Shown here: one piece after another, positions 59,085 to 64,000 of the stretch
Layout of the letters: each line of letters opens with the position of its first letter
Position numbering within the stretch: the first letter of the stretch is position 1
Origin: Hymenobacter aranciens
Lineage (GTDB): Bacteria; Bacteroidota; Bacteroidia; Cytophagales; Hymenobacteraceae
DNA length: 64,000 bases
Assembly (NCBI RefSeq): GCF_030580865.1
Contig: NZ_JAUQSY010000019.1
Span: forward strand, 55,747 to 119,746
Reading direction: 5' to 3'
Translations under genes and position numbers: made by a program
Notes under the pieces: model-generated
The model's database searches: none
What the model was told of the DNA's origin: nothing
What the model saw: the letters and a program-made list of their open reading frames with translations, nothing else

Positions 59085-60791
59085 TTAGGGCCGCTGCAGG
59101 CGCAGCACCTGCTGCGCGGTGCCCTGCCGCACCAGCAGGTAGCTCAGGCCGCTGGCCGTGGCGGGTAGCGCGGGCAGGGCCACTTGCTGCTCGCCGGCGG
59201 TGGCCGTCAGGGTGTAGTGGAGCAGCTCGCGGCCCAGCCCATCGAAGAGGGTGCAGGTAACCGGGCCGGCGGTGGCCGTTGAGAGCTGCAGGGTGGAGGC
59301 TGCGGTGAGCGGATTGGGGTACACCTGGGCGCGGAAGGAGGCTTTTTCGTCGGCCTGCACCACCCGCACCGGCGAGTAGTGCGTGTTGCCATCCACATCG
59401 ACCTGGGCCAGGCGGTAGTAGCGCAGGGCGGGGCGGGTGGTGGCGTCGAGGTATTGGTACTGCCGGGGCTGGGCGGTGGTGCCGGCCCCGGCCACCTTGC
59501 CCAGAGCCGTGAACTCGCGGCCGTCGGCGCTGCGCTCAACGCGGAAGTATTCGCAATTGATTTCCTGGGCGGTGGCCCAGCTCAGGCGGGTGCCCGTGGC
59601 CGTGGCCCGCGCCTCAAACCAGCTCAGTTTCACGGGAAGAGGGCCGTTTACATTGACGCGGGCAGCCTCGGTGGCCGAGCAGCTGCCGGTGGCGGCCGTG
59701 ACGTAGTACGTGGTGCCGGACTCCGGTGCCGCCGTGAAGGAGGCCGCCGAGCCCACGATGGGACCGTTGGTGCTGCCACTGCGCCAGCTGTAGGTGGCAT
59801 TCGACAGGTTGCTGCTGGCTACCAGCGTCACCGACTGGCCTTTATCGATGGTTGACTCGGGCTGATTGACGCTGACGGTGGAGGCCACCACCGCCACAGG
59901 CACCTCGGCGTAGCTGGTGTTGGTGCAGCCCGAGGGGTTGTTGGAGGTGACGCGGTAGGTGAGGGTGCCCGTGCTGCCGGGCGTGACCGTGATGCTGGCG
60001 CCGCTGCCCACCGCACTACCGCCCTGCGACCAGGTGAAGGTGGTGCCGGGCTCACTGCTGGTGGCCGTCAGGGTTACCTGCCCGGTGGGGCACACGGTGG
60101 TCAGGTTGCTGCTGGCCGTGAGGGTGGGCACGGTCACGGTGATTTGCTGCGAGGTGGTGGTGCCGCAGGCCGTGGCGGTGGTCACGGTGTAGGTGGTGGT
60201 GGCGGAGGGCGTGCGCGAGAGGGTCGTGGTATTCACGCCGTTTACCACGGTGCCGGTGGTGGTGACGCTGGTCATGCCCGGGGCCGTCCAGGTGTAGCTG
60301 CCCGAGGTCGAGCCGGTGGCAGTCAGCGTTACGGCGTTGCCCTGGCATACTTTCAGCAGGCTGGCGTTCAGGCTTAGCGTGGGGGCCAGGGCCAGGGTGA
60401 GGGTGCTGCTTTTGGCGTTGCTGCACGCCACGGTGGTGGCAATGGTGTAGGTGATTTGGGCGGTGGAAGCGGGCAGCGTGTAGGTATACACCGCGTTGGA
60501 CGTGGTCGAGCGCAGCGGCACCAGCACCGTCGTCACGCCACCCACGACGTAGGAAATCTGCAGGGTACCGTCGTCGTTGGGCGAAAACGTGAGCTGCGTA
60601 CTGCCCGTGGTGCCGGGGCAGAAGCTTGCACTGGAGTTATTCTGCCCAAAGTTGTAGTGGGTAGTGCGGATGCCGCCGGTGGCCGTCCGGTCAGGGTAGC
60701 TCACGTCGAACTGCCCCGAACAGGCCGCGTAACTCGCCAGCGGCAGACAGCCCAACAGCAATAAGGTAACAAACGAGAAGAAGTGTTTCAT
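59085..60791 (-). CDS. T9SS-exported Ig-like repeat protein
   Basis: A 568-residue secreted protein. Signal peptide MKHFFSFVTLLLLGCLPLASYA from ATG 60791; three or four Ig/PKD-like repeats (about 110-400), each with VTLTATGS/VTLTATSS and TYTVTTATACG-type strands and a pair of cysteines; a VKLSWFEARATATGTRLSWATAQEIN segment (about 400-480), known from T9SS proteins; and a type A sorting domain at the C-terminus (about 490-568) starting AQVYPNPLTAASTLQL. It likely acts on the cell surface; no enzymatic motif is seen. Confidence 0.9.
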   Translation of the reverse strand: MKHFFSFVTLLLLGCLPLASYAACSGQFDVSYPDRTATGGIRTTHYNFGQNNSSASFCPGTTGSTQLTFSPNDDGTLQISYVVGGVTTVLVPLRSTTSNAVYTYTLPASTAQITYTIATTVACSNAKSSTLTLALAPTLSLNASLLKVCQGNAVTLTATGSTSGSYTWTAPGMTSVTTTGTVVNGVNTTTLSRTPSATTTYTVTTATACGTTTSQQITVTVPTLTASSNLTTVCPTGQVTLTATSSEPGTTFTWSQGGSAVGSGASITVTPGSTGTLTYRVTSNNPSGCTNTSYAEVPVAVVASTVSVNQPESTIDKGQSVTLVASSNLSNATYSWRSGSTNGPIVGSAASFTAAPESGTTYYVTAATGSCSATEAARVNVNGPLPVKLSWFEARATATGTRLSWATAQEINCEYFRVERSADGREFTALGKVAGAGTTAQPRQYQYLDATTRPALRYYRLAQVDVDGNTHYSPVRVVQADEKASFRAQVYPNPLTAASTLQLSTATAGPVTCTLFDGLGRELLHYTLTATAGEQQVALPALPATASGLSYLLVRQGTAQQVLRLQRP

Positions 60792-61203
60792 AGTAACAAA
60801 AGAAGAGAGTGAATATAAATTGCAGAACAGCAAACTACTGTAAAATTACTACGCGAGTAGTAAATATGCTAGGCCGCGGCGGGCAGGGAGTGTATTTTTT
60901 TGTTGTAGGTAAGGCATTGGCAGGATGTAAGGTATGCGGCTCATGTTTTAAAAATGATGAGCTATAATGCAGATTCGGGCGGTTGTGGCAAGCAGTACTG
61001 TCGCTTCGAATAGTCCTACGTTTCGGGTTAACGACCGGATTTTCTCCGATTTGATTTTTTTTAGGCATTGCCCACTTGGCGGTGGCCTTCCTAGCTGGCA
61101 GGCAACCTTTGGGCGCGGAGGGCCGAGATGCTTGGGGAGGCCGTCGGGACTACCTGCCCCAACGACTTCTACTGCCGTTCATCTTGCCCTAAGCTCCGCT
61201 TTT
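60792..61203. other. Divergent gap, no gene; hairpin TTACTAC..GTAGTAA
   Basis: A 412-base control region between two divergent T9SS genes. It is AT-rich at 60800-60870 and near 61040, has a 7-bp hairpin TTACTACgcgaGTAGTAA at 60846-60863 close to the minus-strand gene, and no convincing small gene. Promoters for both genes should lie here. Confidence 0.5.
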
Positions 61204-62838
61204 ATGCTGCTGAAAAACCTTGTCCTCAGTGCTGGAATGCTGCTGCTGCTGCTGGCGGCCCCGGCCCGGGCCCAGCAGTTCGACTGGGTGCGCACCGAGC
61301 CGGTGAGCATGACCTTTAACAGCCAGCTCACGCGCTACCCCGCGGCGGCCGACCCGGCCGGCAACGTGGCCGTGGCGGGCTTCGAGGCCAACCGCAGCGC
61401 CGCCACCAACGGCGTGATGCTCGGCGATATGGCCCTGGTGGGCTATTCGCCAACGGGTGCCGTGCGCTTCCGGCGGAGCCTGACGGGGGGCAATGCGGCC
61501 ATTACGCACCTGCGCTACGCCTCGGCGGGCGGCCTGCTGGCGCTGGGTGTGTTCAAAGACTCGGTGCGGCTGGGGCCGGGCGCGGTGCTGCGCCGCAGCA
61601 CCCCCGGCACCGACAAGCTGCCGTTTCTGGCCAGCTTCGATGCCGCCGGGGCGCCGCAGTGGTACGTGAGCCTGCCGCAGCTGCTAAGCACCACCATCAC
61701 CGACTGCCACGCCCTGAGCACCGATGCGGCGGGCAACATCTACCTGGCCGTCAGCTACGCCGGCGGGGCCGATGCCGTGCTGCGCTACAACCCGCTGGCT
61801 GCCGCGCCGCCCACCGAATTGCTGCGCCAGACCAACGCTGGCTATGTCAGCGGTTTCAGCCGGGCCGCCAACGGCGACTTCTACCTCACCGGGTCCTGCC
61901 CCGATGCTAACGCCAGCTTCGGCGGCGTGGCGGCGGCGCGGCCCTACCAATACTCACTCTACCTGGCCCGCTACTCGGCCAGCGGGCGGCTGCGCTGGGT
62001 GCGCTTTATGGAAGACATCACCTGCGCCCAGCCCCAGGTGGCCCCCGACGAGCACGGCGGGGTGTATTTCGCGGTGGGTTTGCTGCGCGGCGGCATGCAG
62101 ATGGGCCCGTTCCAGACCACCACCCCGGCCCAGAGCAACGAGCTGCTGCTGGCCCGGCTCGACACGGCCGGCACCTGGCAGTGGCTGCGCCAGCCCCCGG
62201 CCAGCAGCGGCACAGCCTTCGGGGTGGCCACGGTGGCCGAGGCCCCCAGCCTGGTGGCCGATGCGCAGGGCAACGCCGCCCTGGCCGCCACCTTCCGGGG
62301 CAGCATTGCCTGGCCCACCGGCCCCACCACCTCGCTGGGCAACGGCACCCGCACCGATGCGCTGGTGCTCAGCTACGACCCCGCCGGCACCCTGCGCTGG
62401 GTGCGCCCCGGCGGCGGCCTGCTTATGGAAACGGCCCACGGCCTGGCCCACGCCCCCGGCGGCGAGCTGTTCCTGACGGGTTTCTCGACCAGCGGCCCGC
62501 TCACGTTTGGGACGGCCCAGGGCGGCCCGGCCACGGCGGCCAACCAGTTTTTTGTGGCCCGACTGGCTGCGCTGCCCACCGCCACCCGCGCCGGCCAGCC
62601 CGGCCGCTGGCAGCTGGCCCCCAACCCCGCCGGGCCCGCTACCCGCCTGCGCTTCGCGCCCGGCGCCGCCCTGCCCCCGGCCGTGGTGCTAAGCAACGCC
62701 CTGGGCCAGCCGCTGCGCACGCTGCCCATCACCGGCCCCGAAACCACTATTACTACTGCCGGCCTCGCGCCGGGACTCTACTGGCTGCGCGCCACGGCTG
62801 GCACCGTGCGCTACCAGGCGCGGCTGGTGGTGGAGTAA
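61204..62838 (+). CDS. T9SS-exported protein with SBBP-like repeats
   Basis: A 544-residue secreted protein. Signal peptide MLLKNLVLSAGMLLLLLAAPARAQ from ATG 61204; the mature part repeats units of about 70-80 residues with patterns such as LYLARYSASGRLRWVR, LLLARLDTAGTWQWLR and LVLSYDPAGTLRWVR, which resemble bacterial beta-propeller (SBBP) repeats; a short sorting domain (about 470-544) begins LAPNPAGPATRLRF and ends GLYWLRATAG.....VVE. A surface beta-propeller is likely, with unknown binding partner. A terminator follows. Confidence 0.88.
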   Translation: MLLKNLVLSAGMLLLLLAAPARAQQFDWVRTEPVSMTFNSQLTRYPAAADPAGNVAVAGFEANRSAATNGVMLGDMALVGYSPTGAVRFRRSLTGGNAAITHLRYASAGGLLALGVFKDSVRLGPGAVLRRSTPGTDKLPFLASFDAAGAPQWYVSLPQLLSTTITDCHALSTDAAGNIYLAVSYAGGADAVLRYNPLAAAPPTELLRQTNAGYVSGFSRAANGDFYLTGSCPDANASFGGVAAARPYQYSLYLARYSASGRLRWVRFMEDITCAQPQVAPDEHGGVYFAVGLLRGGMQMGPFQTTTPAQSNELLLARLDTAGTWQWLRQPPASSGTAFGVATVAEAPSLVADAQGNAALAATFRGSIAWPTGPTTSLGNGTRTDALVLSYDPAGTLRWVRPGGGLLMETAHGLAHAPGGELFLTGFSTSGPLTFGTAQGGPATAANQFFVARLAALPTATRAGQPGRWQLAPNPAGPATRLRFAPGAALPPAVVLSNALGQPLRTLPITGPETTITTAGLAPGLYWLRATAGTVRYQARLVVE

Positions 62839-62862
62839 GGCCACGATGTGCTCATTAAAAAA

Positions 62863-62890
62863 CCCGCTGCTGAAAGGCGGCGGGCTTTTC
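62863..62890 (+). terminator. Intrinsic terminator after SBBP-like gene
   Basis: An 8-bp stem CCCGCTGC/GCGGCGGG (one G-T) with loop TGAAAG, followed by CTTTTC; AAAAAA precedes it. Confidence 0.82.
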
Positions 62891-62915
62891 TAGGGTAAAG
62901 GCTAGGGTGTATAAT

Positions 62916-63007
62916 GTAGAGACGCAATATTTTGCGTCTCGTCGTCCGCGCCATGCGAATCTTTCAGGTGTCGTTCAACGACGAGACGCAAAATATTGCG
63001 TCTCTAC
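62916..63007. repeat. GTAGAGACGC-family repeat, long form
   Basis: Arms GTAGAGACGCAATATTTTGCGTCTCGTCG and exact complement ending at 63007, with about 34 bases between that include GTCGTTCAACG, shared with the element at 57841-57935. Confidence 0.92.
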
Positions 63008-63054
63008 TACAACCGGTTTCCTGATGCGGCCGGTTATCGGTCCCGGCCGGCCGC

Positions 63055-63543
63055 TTAGCGCAGGTGCTTGCGCACCCGGCGCTGCCAGCGGGCCGGCAAC
63101 TGGTGCGTGCGCTCGTAGCTGGCAATAACCTTGGCCTCGTGCCGGGGACTATAAGCAATGAGCTGCTGCACGCCCACGCCCGCCACCGGGGCCAGGGCCA
63201 CGCCCCAGAGCAGTGCATAGCCGCCCATCCCGAACTGCAGGAGCGGCCCGCTGCCCCCGATGTTGCCGTAGCCGCCCCCGCCGCTGCTGCCCTTGCTTTC
63301 GTTGTTCTCGCTGATGGTCGACACGCCGGCCAGCACCAGGTCGGCGGCAATGGCGCCGCTCACCAGGTAGCCCCCGTTGCGCCGCCGCCGCTTAAATAGC
63401 TGGTGCAGCGCCTTCACCGTATCGGCGGCGGTGCGGGCGGTGGGCGGGGCCAGCACTGCCACGGGCGCCGGCAGGCTAGCTGGGGTGGTTTGGGCCACTA
63501 CGGGGCCGCTGAGCAGGCACAGGAGAAAAGCAAGGCAACGCAT
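63055..63543 (-). CDS. Small secreted/membrane protein, unknown
   Basis: A 162-residue protein. Signal peptide MRCLAFLLCLLSGPVVAQ from ATG 63543 (the upstream in-frame extension is rejected), then a Pro/Ala linker, a basic stretch KALHQLFKRRRRNGGYLVSG, a hydrophobic helix around residue 75, a Gly/Ser-rich loop (SKGSSGGGGYGNIGG), a second hydrophobic helix (about 115-130, GGYALLWGVALAPVAGVGV) and a basic tail RWQRRVRKHLR. The layout suggests a two-helix membrane protein. No family recognised. Confidence 0.7.
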   Translation of the reverse strand: MRCLAFLLCLLSGPVVAQTTPASLPAPVAVLAPPTARTAADTVKALHQLFKRRRRNGGYLVSGAIAADLVLAGVSTISENNESKGSSGGGGYGNIGGSGPLLQFGMGGYALLWGVALAPVAGVGVQQLIAYSPRHEAKVIASYERTHQLPARWQRRVRKHLR

Positions 63544-63963
63544 GGGGGGTAGGAGTGAAGGGGTGAATGATGCTGCGAAGTACGCGCCGCCGCCGGCCGC
63601 CGGCAAATCTGCGCCGGCGGGCGTAATGTCCTTTTTTGGTCTGTCGAAACGGATGGTAAACGTTGGTTTATGAGTGCTTTGGATTGAGTTGGTCGATGGC
63701 AGTGCGTGGATTTAAAAGTCTGCCAGGTGCGTGATTATACTTGCTGCCGTTGGCCAGTCTGCCCCTGATGGGGCTTCGACCACTACCAACGGTGCCCCGC
63801 CGGGCCATCCGCTGCCGGCAACAAGCCAAAAGGCCCCGCCCGAAAAGTCGGGCGGGGCCTTGGTGCTATTCCCATCGGCGGCTAAGCAGACGGAGCTGCT
63901 TACAACTCCGCCCGGCGGGCCGTTGTACGCTTCCCCATTCGGCAAGCCAGTCGTTAGTAGAGG
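63544..63963. other. Gap without gene, with terminator at 63831-63860
   Basis: No convincing gene; frames of about 80 codons on both strands mirror each other and look like shadows. The hairpin AGGCCCCGCCCGA/TCGGGCGGGGCCT (63831-63860, loop AAAG) is followed on the minus strand by TTTGG and may end the minus-strand gene that enters at the right edge. Confidence 0.5.
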
Positions 63964-64000
63964 TTAAGCTGCTTGTTTAAATTCGAGTGGGGTCATAAAA
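63964..64000 (-). CDS. C-terminal fragment, possibly IS3-type transposase
   Basis: The minus-strand frame at the edge ends FMTPLEFKQAA and a stop (TTA at 63964). The closing TPLEF motif resembles C-termini of IS3-family OrfB transposases, so the window may end inside an insertion sequence. Only 11 residues are visible; this is a weak call. Confidence 0.35.
   Translation of the reverse strand, partial: FMTPLEFKQAA

Overview
The window looks like a chromosome segment of a GC-rich member of the Bacteroidota, most likely a Hymenobacter-type Cytophagales bacterium. This is inferred from proteins ending in a type IX secretion (T9SS) sorting domain, LytTR/histidine-kinase signalling, the acyl-ornithine carbamoyltransferase form of arginine biosynthesis, TAnnTTTG-like promoter boxes, the scarcity of Shine-Dalgarno sites and codon choice. 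No database search was possible, so the genus is an inference.

Region by region. 1-3.5 kb: five overlapping tail/baseplate genes of a phage or prophage, stopped by a strong terminator and lying against the 3' end of a tRNA gene (anticodon CAT). 3.9-6.4 kb: HAD hydrolase, site-2 type M50 protease and a small membrane protein. 6.5-9 kb: a likely copper module (Cys-rich small protein, MbnP-family lipoprotein, CDICGC outer-membrane protein). 9.1-11.7 kb: two adjacent, clearly paralogous proteins of unknown function. 11.9-23.1 kb, minus strand: a helical protein, an AT-rich short repeat array, a 2453-residue T9SS adhesin that appears to carry a lectin domain, a formyltransferase and three tandem tail-collar proteins. 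24.1-26.7 kb: MATE exporter and a secreted protein.

26.8-40.9 kb is a divergent arginine/carbamoyl-phosphate supercluster: argH, an ArgE-like M20 deacylase and argB on the minus strand; an ArgA-like GNAT, argG, argC, argD, carA, carB, an AT-rich orphan and argF' on the plus strand. Together these cover glutamate to arginine through acylated intermediates, plus carbamoyl phosphate. 41-46.3 kb: T9SS protein, pirin, LytTR regulator and TPR histidine kinase. 46.5-51.8 kb: S74-chaperone surface protein, glycine amidinotransferase, an SMR exporter with an Asp in the coupling position, and a GNAT. 51.8-56.2 kb: PhyH oxygenase, ComEC, enoyl-CoA hydratase. 56.4-58.9 kb: carotenoid hydroxylase CrtZ, a MerR/B12 photoreceptor-like regulator and an ECF sigma factor, plausibly a light-controlled pigment unit. 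59-64 kb: two more T9SS proteins, a small secreted protein and the tail end of what may be a transposase.

Non-coding structure is unusually rich. A dispersed palindrome family (core GTAGAGACGC...GCGTCTCTAC) occurs at five places, twice supplying the stop codon of the gene before it. Two large GC-rich hairpin elements, a GTCATCCTGAGC-type inverted repeat and a 25-bp perfect palindrome are also present. At four places an intrinsic-terminator shape sits just upstream of the next start codon.
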